A stretch of DNA of 64,000 bases from assembly GCA_026936325.1 (NCBI GenBank), contig JAPTHN010000012.1, positions 45,164,263 through 45,228,262 on the forward strand, written 5' to 3'. This DNA comes from Platynereis dumerilii (taxonomy: Eukaryota; Annelida; Polychaeta; Phyllodocida; Nereididae). The position numbers and the translations under genes are program-made. Under the pieces are notes generated by a model. That model was not told the origin of the DNA and made no database searches. It saw nothing but the letters and a program-made list of their open reading frames with translations. Position 1 is the first letter of the stretch. Each line of letters starts with the position of its first letter. Below, piece after piece: positions 1-11,434 of this stretch.

Positions 1-123
1 TGATGATGATTGATGAGAAGACTGGGAGTCTGGCACATACCCTATTAATTCAGGGATGTCCAGGTCGACAGGATCTTTCAGTTGCTCCAGCACAGAACAC
101 TGGATACAACCTGCCCTCATTTA
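1..123 (-). repeat. Diverged SINE fragment
   Basis: Positions 72-124 match 241-300 of the next SINE: the same order of a GGATCTTT block, an AGTTGC...CCAGCACAGA block and a GATACAA block, with many differences. It lies in the same orientation and abuts the younger copy at the GATA tract. It is cut by the window edge. Confidence 0.55.
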
Positions 124-440
124 GATAGATAGATAGATATGGTAAGTGCAGCCCTCTAAGCCCATTTCTGGGCGCTCACGAGGGTTAATTGATGAGATGA
201 GAGAGAGAGCGAGAGTCCTCAACATGTTACACATTTACCCCATGTGAGGGATCTTTTAGTTGCCCAGCACAGACACTGATACAAGGGGCCTCCAATTTAA
301 CGTCTCATCCGAACGACATCCAGCCATTTAATATCCCATGGGCTCGGACCAAATTGAGTTCCAGGAGTGGGGGTCGAACCCACAACCTCAGAGCCAGACT
401 GGTAGCGCAAACGCCCACCTTAAGCCATTAGGCCACGGAG
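124..440 (-). mobile_element. tRNA-derived SINE, near full length
   Basis: On the minus strand, 440-361 reads as a tRNA-like head with a pol III A-box (TGGCCTAATGGCTTAAGG, near 436-419) and a B-box (GGGTTCGACCC, near 381-371). A roughly 230-bp body follows and ends in an (ATCT)n tail at 138-124. The body recurs at 21398-21530, 56221-56305 and 58885-59071, which shows a dispersed family rather than a tRNA gene. An adenosine-free tetranucleotide tail suggests mobilisation by a LINE that recognises the SINE 3' end; that is an inference. Confidence 0.85.
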
Positions 441-817
441 AACTGAATTGGCTGCCCTCGGACATGCCTCGGACACACATCCAAGGCACAAAGGCTCCAA
501 GACCGAGTCCAAGGCCAAGGATTGGTCATACAAGATCGAGACTAAGATCGATACCGAGACTGAGGCCATCAGCATTTTGCCCCGAGGCTAGCCTCGAAGA
601 CTCCAACACTGTCAAACAACTATCAGATACACTTTACTAAAACATTGACTGAAAAATACAGGACTTAATTCATTGGTCAATACAAAACACGCGTGCATCA
701 TTATTCCATGCATGCATAAATGATCATTAGCAGAATGTCCAAACTAAATTGCAAAATTGTTCCCAATTGGTCTGCATTACGTATACATGTAGTTGTAATT
801 ATTCATTGATTAAATGA
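441..817. other. Upstream flank, no feature seen
   Basis: AT-rich sequence between the SINE head and the putative lectin promoter. The reading frame running out of the SINE at 338-640 has no recognisable product. I see no repeat or RNA gene here. Confidence 0.5.
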
Positions 818-825
818 TTATATAG
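818..825 (+). promoter_or_regulatory. Candidate TATA box of lectin gene
   Basis: TTATATAG lies about 80 bp upstream of the first ATG pair at 905/908. A start site about 30 bp downstream would give a 5' UTR of roughly 55 bases. This is supported only by spacing and sequence; many AT-rich stretches here would match. Confidence 0.3.
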
Positions 826-904
826 TGACTTTGTTTACGAACTGGCTTTAGTATGTTTCTCATACCAGCATTGGCAGTCACCTTGACTGTTGTGTGACAC
901 AACT

Positions 905-1205
905 ATGATGTTCAAATGGAGCATTTTCTTATCAATGGCTATGGTATATTCAGATGTTGAAGCTTCAGAGGTTAATGTCACACACTACAACAAAGTTAGT
1001 AATGAAGACATCATAAAGATTGGAAATCTGCCATGCACAGCTCATTCAGTGGGACACACAGAAGTATGGTCTTGCCCTCGGAAGTTCTTTCCAAAGTCGG
1101 CTCTGCTGCTTGGGACCAATGCCACCCACTGTGTAGTTTGCACTGCCCAAGGTGGTGCAGGAATTGACCTCACTCAGTTCAATGTTGATTGGATGGCTCG
1201 AAGTG
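905..1205 (+). CDS. Secreted C-type lectin-like protein, exon 1 (signal peptide and Cys module)
   Basis: This exon supplies residues 1-100 plus one base of codon 101. I chose the ATG at 905 because the frame upstream of it has only a TTG. Residues 1-20 form a signal peptide: a lysine at 4, a hydrophobic core at 5-15, and VEA before the predicted cut, which fits the -3/-1 rule. The mature part has four cysteines (44, 57, 76, 79), enough for two disulfides, and N-glycosylation sequons at N24 (NVT) and N72 (NAT). I do not recognise a named domain in residues 21-100. The exon ends at a strong donor, G|GTAAG (1206-1210), in phase 1. Read-through would add only a dozen residues before a stop. The frame joins that of the lectin exon at 35681 exactly. 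An unseen middle exon of phase 1-1 cannot be excluded. Confidence 0.65.
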
Positions 1206-1939
1206 GTAAGATATTTCATTTAGTACTCCACAAACTTTAATAATTTACTGTATAAATGTTTTTAATGGTGCAGCATTTAATCTTATCTTATTTTCTATTT
1301 AGTCAGCACCTCTCAGCAAATTACCTACTTCCAGAAAATCTCACAATCATTGTTGTGATCATTGATATTTTATGCTTCCTTTATCTTAACTGAGGAGGCG
1401 TTGTATTCCTTCTTTTTCTTCTTCTATGAATGTTGTATTTCCGTGTGGCAGTGACAAGTGTTCAGTTTGATTGTTCTGTCAGTCTTTTCAAAGCAAGTGA
1501 ATTTCTCTTCACATCATCGAGTGCACATTGTGTACCTTAACATCTATCAATTGATACAAGCCGATTGCCCAACCCTTCACTCTCACCTTCGCAAACATCT
1601 AATTGTCCTTAAAATATAATTACGCATACAGTAATCATAACAAAAGTGTCTACTCCATTAACCTTTCACCATTTTTTCTTGTATATCGTGGGGTGGATGT
1701 AACCATATAGTGGCCTGTAATGTTAAAATATTGGGGAATGGGCCCTCAGCCATACCTGTGCCTTTGCAGTGGGTCATTTCTGTTATTTAGAAATATCACA
1801 GCTTACTCAGATATATTTCATACTAGGCTATAACACTTTTCTTTCGGAGTGGAGCATCCACTTTCATGATTATATATAACCATTGTTTACCTGCTTTGTG
1901 CCATTTTACACTTTCTGTATTGTCTGGAGTACACAATTA
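1206..1939. other. No feature seen (first part of intron)
   Basis: AT-rich single-copy-looking sequence with no repeat structure, RNA gene or coding frame I could recognise. Confidence 0.45.
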
Positions 1940-2060
1940 TGCGGCATGCCAGTGCGCGCAAAAGACGTCGGACAATCGGCTTTTGCCGATCGTTTTTACG
2001 ATTGTCCGACCTGTCCCTGTTTCTGGTCAGACAAAAAATCCGACAGGAGACTGCTGTAGC
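1940..2060 (+). repeat. GTCNGAC-rich dispersed repeat, copy A
   Basis: Contains GTCGGAC (1967), GTCCGAC (2004) and GTCAGAC (2026). The first two lie in perfect 12-bp inverted arms, GTCGGACAATCG at 1967-1978 and CGATTGTCCGAC at 1999-2010. The lead-in GCATGCCAGTGCGCGC resembles that of copy B read on its minus strand. Confidence 0.6.
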
Positions 2061-2489
2061 TATTACAAGCAATCAACTGGTCAATTATCAAGCCTGTCAT
2101 AACAGTGCAGATGGCAATTTGTATCAAGTAAGTCAATTAGTGAAGTGCCACTCTGAGTGAATTGCAATTCTGAATCTCTGATATCTGGCATCCGTCTTTG
2201 ACACCTTTTGCATGAATTGCAATTTAAGTCCAGACAGACAGAAGTGTTGAAAATAACCAATCAAGTAGGCCTATTGTAACTACAATCAACTAAGTATAGA
2301 GTATTTTTCCTTAGTGACTGATTTTAGCTAAAGTTACGAAATTCTTAACTTGGGGCTTAAGGAGGACTCGCCAGCAGTGCATACCTCCACCAGCCGTTTT
2401 GAAAAAAAATGCAACCCAAAATGAATGGCAGTATGAGAAAAGGGACCTCAAAAATACAAAAATCATTTAACAGCAAAAATCTGGAAGAG

Positions 2490-2610
2490 ATTGGTTTGTC
2501 TGACAAAAATGAAAATTGTCTGACCAGAGCCCCTAACCTGTCAGACAAAATGTCTGACCATAGACAATTTGCTTTCGCGTGCACTGCAGCATGCATTCTG
2601 GTAGTGTGAG
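2490..2610 (-). repeat. GTCNGAC-rich dispersed repeat, copy B
   Basis: Four heptamers: GTCTGAC at 2498, 2518 and 2552, and GTCAGAC at 2540. On the minus strand the order and spacing match the copies at 14640-14765 and 1940-2060, including a shared GCATGC...CAGTGC lead-in. Confidence 0.6.
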
Positions 2611-2685
2611 TGACTCTACAAGTAATGTGTGTGTTGTAAAGATGGAGAGACTTTTTTTTTGGTGATATAAACCCAAATTTGTGTA

Positions 2686-3516
2686 GGGGGAACAGGGACA
2701 CAGTGAGTCGCTGGACACAGTGAATCAGTGGCTATTTCTGGATGCTGAAATCATAAATTGCTACAATGTGCCATCTGCAGATGGCCCTTCAGTCCAGCAT
2801 ACTTATTTTCAAGCATGATATCCAAAAATTGCTCATGTTGCCCTTGTAGTTCTGGGGTAAATTATGACTTTTGAGCACTAAATCCTGACATTTTGGATTT
2901 TGAACTTTTGCAATATACTACAGGTTATCCAGGATTAACTGGTGTACTTGTCATATATGTAAAAGGAACATGTAATGATAGTAATGCATTGGTACGGATT
3001 TTTAGCTGTAGATGTTTTTAAGCAGCAATAAACAACCATATGTAAATACCCAACTTTCAAATATGTAGAAAAATAGACCTTACCCTTCTTTTAGTCGATT
3101 TATTTTACATGTTGACAATCTTATGATAATGCTGTTTTGTTTTGGAGTAATAAGTCAGTTAATGGCTGTTAAACCTCAGGAAATGTTACTGGCAAAATAA
3201 ACTTTGGTCAGAGACACTATCTAGATTGTTTTATTTATTGTCTTTGCACCAGATGGTTATATTCATTACACTGATTCACTGTTGAAAGGGTGCTGATTCA
3301 CTCTGTCCCCGTATGTTGCCACGGAGAATCAAATTTTTTTTAATGATTTTGGATTACAACAGAAAATGCTGAACCTCTGCAAATACTTCGATACCATAGG
3401 TGTATAGTCAGCACAGTATACTTTCATTTAAGCCTAACATCGAAAATGTGGATAAAAATACTTATTGAGATATTAAGGATATAAACTTTGCTGATTCACT
3501 GTGTCCCCGTTCCCCC
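2686..3516. mobile_element. TA-flanked non-autonomous DNA transposon (Tc1/mariner-like)
   Basis: Begins GGGGGAACAGGGACACAG after TA (2684-2685). Ends with the inverse, CTGTGTCCCCGTTCCCCC, before TA (3517-3518). The terminal inverted repeats are about 21 bp with one mismatch. Extra copies of the motif GGACACAGTGAATCAG lie just inside: 2712 on the left and, inverted, 3292 and 3490 on the right. There is no transposase frame, so it would need help in trans. The TA duplication suggests the Tc1/mariner group but is weak evidence alone. Confidence 0.7.
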
Positions 3517-3710
3517 TACATTTACACGATTCACAAATAATTTGAATTTCCATTTTGGAACTTCACGAAACAATAACAAATGCTATGTAACAATTTGGTA
3601 AAAAGATCTTTACATTTCCTTTATATTTGTAAGGTTATCACAAGTGCTGTAGCCAAATTCTTCATGTCAGTTACTCTGAATAAAATGGGCATTATTTATG
3701 TATACGTTAT

Positions 3711-3733
3711 ATGATATATATATATATATATAT
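3711..3733. repeat. (TA)n microsatellite
   Basis: An uninterrupted run of TA dinucleotides immediately before the first minisatellite. Confidence 0.9.
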
Positions 3734-3735
3734 AA

Positions 3736-4374
3736 CTTGCCAAACAAACTAACTTGCTTGTGTTGCCTGTACGTAGCACTTGCGAACTGAGCCAACCTGC
3801 CTAACAAACTTGCCTAACAAACTAACTTGCTTGTGTTGCCCTTACATAGCACTTGCGAACTGAGCCAACTTGCCTGACAAACTTGCTTAACACACTAACT
3901 TGCTTGTGTTGCCTGTACGTAGCACTAGCCAACTGAGCCAACTTGCCTGACAAACTTGCCTAACAAACTAACTTGCATGTGTTGCCTGTACGTAGCACTT
4001 GCGAACTGAGCCAACTTGCCTGACAAATTTGCTTAACACAATAACTTGCTTAACCCACTAACTTGCTTGTGTTGCCCATACTTAGCACTTGCGAACTGAG
4101 CCAACTTGTCTGACAAACTTGCCTAACAAACTAACTTGCTTGTGTTGCCCGTACGTAGCACTTGCGAACTGAGCCAACTTGCCTGACAAACTTGCCTAAC
4201 AAACTAACTTGCTTGCGCTGCCTGTACGTAGCACTAGCGAACTGAGCCAACTTGCCTGACAAACTTGCATAACAAACTAACTTGCTTGTGCCGCCTGTAC
4301 GTAGCACTCGGAACTGATCCAACTTGCCTGACAAACTTGCCCAACAAATTAACTTGCTGGTATTGCCCGTTCTT
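3736..4374. repeat. 73-bp minisatellite, about 8 copies
   Basis: The phrase GCGAACTGAGCCAAC and its variants recur at 3782, 3855, 3928, 4001, 4091, 4164 and 4237, with a degenerate copy near 4310. Spacing is 73 bp, except one 90-bp step where an extra ACTTGCTTAA block is inserted. Each unit carries the words ACTTGCTTGTGTTGCC and GTACGTAGCACT. Open frames across it are by-products of the repeat. Confidence 0.9.
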
Positions 4375-4870
4375 ATGTCTACACCCGTACTGTGTAACAC
4401 TGGTGCCAAAGAAAAAACAAATAAACATAAAAAACCAGACTTCTCTCTCTCTGTCTACACCCATACTGTGTAGCAACTGTACCAATTCTCCATACAAAAC
4501 TTTCTGTGTCTACATCCGTACTGTGAAACACTTGTGCCAATTCTCCATACCAGACTTCTCTCTGTGTCTACACCCATACTGTGTAGCACTTGTATCAATT
4601 CTCCATACCAGACTTCTCTCTCTGTGTCTGCACCCGTACTGTGTAGCACTTGTATCAATTCTCCACACCAGACTTCTCTCTCTCTGTCTGTCTACACCCG
4701 TACTGTGTAGCACTTGTACCAATTCTCCATACACAACTCTCTGGGTCTACACCCGTACTGCGTAGTACTTGAACCAATTCTCCATACAAAGCTCTCTCTG
4801 TTCCTGCACCCGTACTGTGTAGCATCTCATCTCCCCTGCCTTCATGACTGCATCCGTGCTGTGTAGCAAA
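4375..4870. repeat. Second minisatellite, ~57-bp unit, about 9 copies
   Basis: Units share CACCCGTACTGTGTAGCAC followed by a CCAATTCTCCATAC word and a CT-rich stretch, which varies in length. Copies start near 4386, 4461, 4515, 4572, 4631, 4696, 4751, 4808 and 4853. The array ends only 50 bp before the LINE start codon and may be the LINE's own 5' region. Confidence 0.88.
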
Positions 4871-7800
4871 TACCAATAACAACTCTTCTATAAATTACAA
4901 CCAAAAGCTCAAACGTAGTATGAAGCTTTATTCTGACATCTTGCGCATTGGTCTAAATAGTCTCAAAAGTAGATCGTCATATAAGCCTGACTCTCGACCA
5001 CATGTCCAAAACAGAACCAATGACACTGAATCACTTAAAGTCAAAAACAGATTTGATATTTTGATGGACTCAAACAAACCTGATGACATCCCTGGCACAA
5101 CCGGCAAAACTGACAACCACCTCTTAAAAGCCTGCGTATGGAATGCTCAAAGTTTAAAGCAAAAAACAGAGGTGGTGAAGAATTTCAGAGATGAATTTGA
5201 TCTTGACCTTTTTCTTTTCACAGAAACTTGGTTAAAAGCAGATGATATAACAGAAATTGGTGACCTGGAAAGAAACGGAGAATTTTTCTACATTGGCACA
5301 CCTCGTGAAGGGAGACCTGGGGGTGGTGTAGGCTGCATTTTAAAGTCTGGCACAAAAGCGACAAAAATCAGTAGCATGAAGACCAAAACTTTTGAACATA
5401 TGGAAATTCAAATACATTTGAGTGGAAAAACTATCACAGTTCTTCTTGTGTACCGGCCTGAACCCTCACACAAGAATAAATACAAGTTATCGGAGTTTTT
5501 CACAGAATTCACACATTTCTTAGCTCATTACCATGCAAATCACAATGAAATTATTGTAACTGGTGATTTTAACTTCCTCATGAATAAACCTGATGATGCT
5601 AAAGTGAGGCAGTTTAACAGCATCCTTGACATGTATTGTCTTGAACAGCATGTGTCTTCTCCGACTCACAAAGATGGGAACACTCTGGATTTGTTCATTA
5701 CACAAAAAAATTCAAATGTGAAAGATTGTACTGTCAGTGACCTGCTCTCGGACCATAACTATGTCCTTTTCAATATGGCGATTAGCAAGGGAAAGCGTGT
5801 GCAAAAGAAAATATCTTTCAGAAAGACACGTGATATCAATCTGGTAAAATACAAAGACGACATAAGCAAGCTCTTGTCACAGAAAATGCAAAAGGAAAAA
5901 TCGTCAGAATACCTGTCAAAACTTGTCTCACTCTACAATGCCTCAAAGAAAGTTCTGGACAAACATGCCCCGGTTATTACTAAAATGGTGACACTACGCA
6001 AACCAACCCCGTTTACAAATGCCAATATCAAAAATCTTAAAACTGCGAAGAGAAAAGCAGAACGATCATGGAGAAGAACAGGAATGGAAAAAGATTGGCA
6101 AGACTTCCAGTTGAAACGGAATGCTTTTAATGATCACCTAAATCAGCTGAAATCTGATGATTTGAAAGCAAAGATCGACAGCACTAAGGGAAATTCTAAG
6201 GCCATGTTCAAGGTACTTAATTCTAACCTGAACAGGAAACAGGAATTGCCTTTGCCAAATCACGAAAACAGCAAAGACTTAGCAAATGACTTCAACACAT
6301 TCTTTGATGACAAAATCAAGAAAATAAGGTCACAACTTGATTCTGGCAACACACACAATAACACTTTAATTGTGGAAAACTTTACTGGACACAAATTATC
6401 TCACTTCAAAATGCTATCAAAAGCAGAAATTAAGAAACTGATCAAAAATATGCCCGTCAAACACTGTCAACTTGATCCAATTCCTACATGGCTACTGCTG
6501 GAGTGCATAGACGAATTTCTTCCAATAATAACTGAAATTGTCAACACATCGCTAACTCTTGGGGAGATGCCAATTGACCTGAAATATGCGCTTGTCAGGC
6601 CACTTTTGAAAAAAGCAGGTCTTGATCTCATCAAGAAGAACTACCGTCCAGTGTCAAATTTGTCTTTCCTGGGCAAAATCATTGAAAGCGCTGTAATCAA
6701 ACAATATATGGATCACCTCACTCGGAACAAACTTGATGATGACAGGCAATCAGCCTACGAGTAATTTCATAGCACGGAAACTCTCCTCACAAAAATCCAC
6801 AATGACATCATGTTGAACATGAGCAAAGGTGAAATAACCATGCTTGTACTGTTGGATCTATCTGCTGCATTTGACACTATCGATCACAGTATTCTATTGA
6901 CAAGGTTGAAAAACAGATATGGTGTGTGCAACTCAGCCCTCAACTGGTTCAAGTCATATATTTCTGAAAGATCACAGTCTGTAGTGATAAATGACCAAAC
7001 ATCTGAAAAACTGCCACTCAAATTTGGTGTCCCTCAAGGTTCGAAACTTGGTCCAGTCTTATTCAACTCATATATTGCTCCAGTGAGTGAAGTCGCTTCT
7101 CGAAATCAAATTGAGGATCAAAAGTATGCTGATGACGAGCAGCTCATTTTATCTTTCAGACCGACCTTCACAGATCAAGAAAATGCTGTTGAGAAAATGG
7201 AAAAATGCATTACTGAAATCCAAAAATTTCTTCACGAAAATAAGTTGTGTAACAATGGCAACAAGACAGAACTTCTCATGATTGCCAAACCACACCAACT
7301 AAATAAGCTCCAAGTTTCATCAATCAATGTTGAAAATGTTTCAATCAAAACAGCAGAGAACGACAGGAACTTAGGCATAACCTTTGACAAAAATATGACC
7401 TTGGAGAAACAAGTTAATAAAATGTGCAGAAATGCCTATTTTAATCTGCGAAACATTTCGAAACTTCGCAAATCCATGAACAAAGATACAGTTAAAACTG
7501 CGGTAAATGCTCTGGTCACAACTCATCTGGACTATGGAAATGGCCTTTTGTATGGCATTTCTCAATGTCTGGTGAACAAACTTCAGGTGGCTCAAAACTC
7601 AGCGGTTCGTCTCATAGAGAGATTGAAACAACAAGACAGTGTGGGATCACACAGAAAACAACTTCATTGGCTGCCTATTCCTGCAAGAATACAGTTTAAG
7701 CTGATGACAACCACCTGGAAAGCGTTAAATGGCCAAGCACCCTTGTACATTCAACAATTAGTTCAGCTTAAACCAAGTCAAGACTGGAATCTGAGAAGCA

Positions 7801-8040
7801 ATAGTAAAATCTTGTTGACAGAGCTAGCGTCTAACAGTCAAAATAAATTTGAAGATCGAGCTTTCTCCTTTTCTGCACCAAAACTCTGGAACAAGTTACC
7901 AGACAGTGTTCGCATTTCAAAGACTCTTGAGTGTTTCAAGAAAAAACTAAAAACTCACCTATTTAAAACATTCTGCAAATAATCTATACCCACACAAGTG
8001 CTTCTGAGCAGTTTACTGGAAGAGGCGCTATATAAATTAC

Positions 8041-8075
<35 letters not shown>
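4871..8075 (+). mobile_element. CR1/L2-group LINE, nearly complete
   Basis: The unit comprises a short leader, one long endonuclease-reverse transcriptase gene, and a 58-bp 3' UTR ending GGCGCTATATAAATTAC followed by (TAT)n at 8041-8074. That short 3' UTR plus microsatellite tail is the usual end of CR1/L2/Rex-type elements. No separate ORF1 is seen. The tandem arrays at 3736-4870 may be part of the element. One nonsense codon interrupts the gene. Confidence 0.85.
4920..7982 (+). pseudogene. LINE ORF2: AP endonuclease plus reverse transcriptase, one in-frame stop
   Basis: Encodes the enzyme that nicks target DNA and reverse-transcribes the LINE RNA onto it. The start is the ATG at 4920. Residues 70-285 form an APE-type endonuclease: N75 in WNAQSL, E102 in TETW, GDFN at 215-218 and SDHN at 277-280, so the catalytic set is present. 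The reverse transcriptase follows, with RPVSNLSFLGKIIE, LLDLSAAFDTIDH, a GVPQGSKLGP block and the YADD active site at codons 736-739. The C-terminus ends in the LWNKLPDSVR...LKTHLF signature of CR1/L2 proteins. The frame runs about 1020 codons and is broken only by TAA at 6762-6764, between QSAYE and FHSTET, inside the reverse transcriptase. No frameshift is seen. Preservation this good implies a fairly young copy. Confidence 0.9.
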
Positions 8076-8078
<3 letters not shown>

Positions 8079-8391
8079 GTCAACCGAAACTAATATTTCC
8101 ACACATGGGAGACCATGCACAGAGCTCAAAACCTAGCCCTCAGTTTGGAAAATTAATTGGCCACAAAATGATGATGGAAATATTCTAGAACACTTTCTGA
8201 CAACTTTCTTGGGCAGAATCCAACAATAACAGGTGAATGAACAAAAAGTGCTGCATTTTGTTGGTGTTTGCATGAAATTTTATATTTTAAACAAATAATT
8301 GCCAAATAGTACACAAAAACACAAAATTGTGATACCTTGGAACAATTTTGACCTCTCATATGATCTATAATCAAGCATGTTTCAAGAGATA

Positions 8392-8863
8392 CAGTGCCGT
8401 CTGTAAGTAAGTGAAATGCATGAAATGGAGCCATTGCATCAATGCTAAACATCCTCAGCTGAACGGCTTGTGGAAATATATATTCTCATCTGATGAGAGA
8501 AAGACATATTGGGTCATTAAGGCTGATATGTGAGGCATGTGGAATGACAATGCCGTTTTACAATGGAAGCCAATTTTAGATATGGGTCAAAGTCTTTGAT
8601 AAGTAAGTGAAACACAGGCCCAATGTAAGGGTGGTTCACATACTTATCAAAGACTTTGATCCATACCTAACTCTTTGACTACAGCAGAGAAAATTGGCTG
8701 CCATTGTTATCCCACATGCCTCACACATCAGCCTTTATGACCGAATTATGTTTTTCTCTCATCGAAGGACAATTCATGCTTCCACAAGCAGTTTGGTTGA
8801 GGACGTCTATCATTGATGCAATGGCACAAAATCATGTGTTTCAATTACTTATAGGCAGCACTG
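8392..8863. mobile_element. 472-bp palindromic MITE, TA-flanked
   Basis: Almost the whole element folds back on itself. The left arm, about 8392-8612, pairs with the right arm, about 8640-8863. The ends read CAGTGCCGTCTGTAAGTAA and, inverted, CAGTGCTGCCTATAAGTAA, with TA on both sides (8390-8391, 8864-8865). Internal blocks such as AGTCTTTGATAAGTA (8600) are mirrored near 8641. There is no coding capacity. The TA site and CAGTG ends point to the Tc1/mariner group. Confidence 0.75.
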
Positions 8864-8865
8864 TA

Positions 8866-9650
8866 ATTCCCAGCTGACAATGCATATAAAGTTCACATGA
8901 TAAACCTGGGAAAACTGACGCACATGACATAACTGACAGTTATCACATGCTTTTATTCACATTAGAAAAACTGCCACATTTTAACAGGATAAACATGTGA
9001 TGACTGTCAACAGGATATCACTTGGCTACACATACTAACTGAGAGTTGTTACATGATTTTATTCACATGTCAGAATTTCCCCCACTTTCACTGCATAAAC
9101 ACATGATTGTCATCTGATAATCACATGATAATTTTCCTCAGATAAAAATGTGAATACCCCTCCCCTAAGTTATGCAAGTGAGAATTTTCATGACATAACA
9201 AGAGTTATCAGATGGTTTGTTCATGTGGAGGAATTTCCACTAAAAAACATTTATGGGACAAACACATGATGACCATCAACCAGATTATCATGTGATGATT
9301 TTCCCCAGTTAAACACATGCATTTGTACCTGAAGTTGACACCAGGACACCACGTGGTAAAGATACCCCCAAAGATGAATGTGTTAAGTGGTGAAGATACA
9401 CATCTGATTTATAGAAGAGCCAATCGAGAAACACAGAGCTAGAGCTCTGTTTACCGAGTTATGCACACAGATGACTTCAAGTTTAAACTAACTTAGCAAA
9501 TGATTATAATTTCTAATTCTGCATGGGATTTTGTGGTGACAAAACACCCCAGAAAATCACGTGGCTAACAGGTGAAGATATGCACCAGAAAATCATGTGG
9601 TTAACAGTGAAGATTCCCCCCAGAAAATCACATGGTTAAGTGACACTTAA
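8866..9650. repeat. Degenerate CACATG-rich tandem repeat
   Basis: Loose units of about 110-150 bp start near 8938, 9050 and 9202. Each has a TTATCACATG-like start, a TTTTATTCACAT block, an AATTTCC block, an ATAAACACATGAT block and an ATCACATGAT block. From about 9545 to 9640 shorter units repeat the phrase CCAGAAAATCACGTGG with variants. The array is old and poorly conserved. Confidence 0.55.
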
Positions 9651-11434
9651 ACACAGCCTTCTCGCATGGCAGAGATGCGTGTTTTGAACAGCATAAGCAG
9701 CACTATGAGCGTTGACCATCTTTCTCTAAAAAATTCATGGGTGTTCAGAACCATTAATATCACAAAACCACATCAATCACATTCACAAGCAGACATCGAA
9801 ATATATGAGGTTTGTTAGATGAAATTCACATGCCAAAGATGTGGCATTTTAATAATTATACATTTGCAAGAATTAGGCCTAATAAATTTGTCTGTGATTA
9901 ATAGGCTGAATAAACAACAAAATCCAATATCAAATTCCATGCAGACTTCTCAGAATGACACAGCTTCTACCGAGCAACCGTTTGATGAAAATCCTGGTAC
10001 TTGTAAAAGACTCATTATTTCAATAAGCACAATTCGCAGCTTTAACCTTTTGATGACAGTCACATGCTACATATATATATAGATACAGAGCATTTTAATA
10101 AGTTCTATTTGAAATAATTAGTCCACAAGTATTTTGAAAGACAAACTTTTATTAAAAGAACAATCCAATTACAAACAACCTAATTTTTTGCAATAAATAC
10201 AGTAAACACACCTACTATTCAAACCTTCACATGACATTTGAAAGAAAAACATGATAACATCACATAATTATCGTGCCATTCAGTAAGAAAGTTTCTCCAA
10301 TGAACAATTTAGATAAATTTATTTGAGATATGTCACCGCGAGAAAAATTATATCTGTTCATTTTTCTTTTCCTAATTCTCTATCGGCCCGTCATGTCACA
10401 TCTGAAAAATCTCTGAAAAAAAAACACATTTAAACAGGATTTATTTAGAAATTATGTTGTGTCAATAATTGTGCCATACAGATAGTAGTTATTGAGAAGA
10501 CCAACAATATATTGAGCAGAACGTTCGCATAATTGCCCTACTAGAACAAAACAAACTAGAACAAAACTTTCCAAACATTTTTGACAACAGTTATATTCCA
10601 ATGGGAGTAGCTCGGAACAGAACTACTAAGATGGGCAGATCCAAATATTCTTCAAAAGGGGGGCACGGCAAACATTGGAGTGTCCGAATCTAAAAATTTT
10701 TCCAGATAGCAATGTGTAGGATTTATCAGACGAATCTGCCTTTGCTCAGCCTGTCATCCACTGACTCAAAGTGTGGACTTTTTTCATAGTTACTATGGCA
10801 TTATTTCAACTATTCTGAATCAGGTTACCACGAATAATAAGTCATCAGTCATCAGTGTAGTCCTTGTGATTTCAATCAGTAATGGGGCATGGAGCGCCAA
10901 ATATCATATTTGCAAGGGAAAATAGGTAAAAAGAATGTCTAACGTGTACTTCAGATAAATATTTCTTACTGAATAGATATGGAAAATGATAAAAAACAAA
11001 TCTTATCTATGGCGAGTGTTATAAAAACATGTTTTTTGCCATTTAGGTTATACATAAGAATAATATTATTTGTTCCTTAATACCCCATACATAATGTGAA
11101 ATGCTCCTACCAACCATTGTAGATATCTCCATAAATTGAAACCTGACTAACAAAAGAGAAAATGCCATTTAGATGGCAAGATCATGGAGTTCCTCCAATC
11201 CACAACCCATTTTTCTACGAAGAACATCTATAATCAGGCCTGCAGCAATAACCACCCAACGTTTCAAATAAAAAATTGGTACATAGATTGCCTTACATGT
11301 ATTCCCCCCCCCTCTTTTTTTCGTTTTTAAATATGGTGGTTATAAGAAGCTAAATTTTTTTTTGCCGTCAGGAATGTGTAATTTCACCTATTGTCGTAAA
11401 AAAATGTGATTTCCTTCTCTAAGTAACCCATGTA
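9651..11434. other. No recognisable feature
   Basis: AT-rich sequence with no inverted ends, tandem structure or convincing coding frame. A short frame at 9819-10082 with a CQRC motif was considered and set aside. Confidence 0.5.

Noticed and set aside
361-440. Functional tRNA gene on the minus strand
   Set aside because: A- and B-boxes are present, but the sequence continues into a repeated SINE body and a microsatellite tail.
3736-4374. Regular repeats considered as a CRISPR-like array
   Set aside because: Units are contiguous 73-bp copies without unique spacers, in a eukaryotic setting.
4131-4882. Several overlapping frames of 67-166 codons on both strands
   Set aside because: Explained by the minisatellites, whose unit lengths and lack of stops keep frames open.
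9819-10082. Open frame beginning MKFTCQRC, reminiscent of a Beclin-1 N-terminal CxxC
   Set aside because: Only the CQRC core matches. The rest does not align convincingly, and there are no splice sites or homologous exons nearby.
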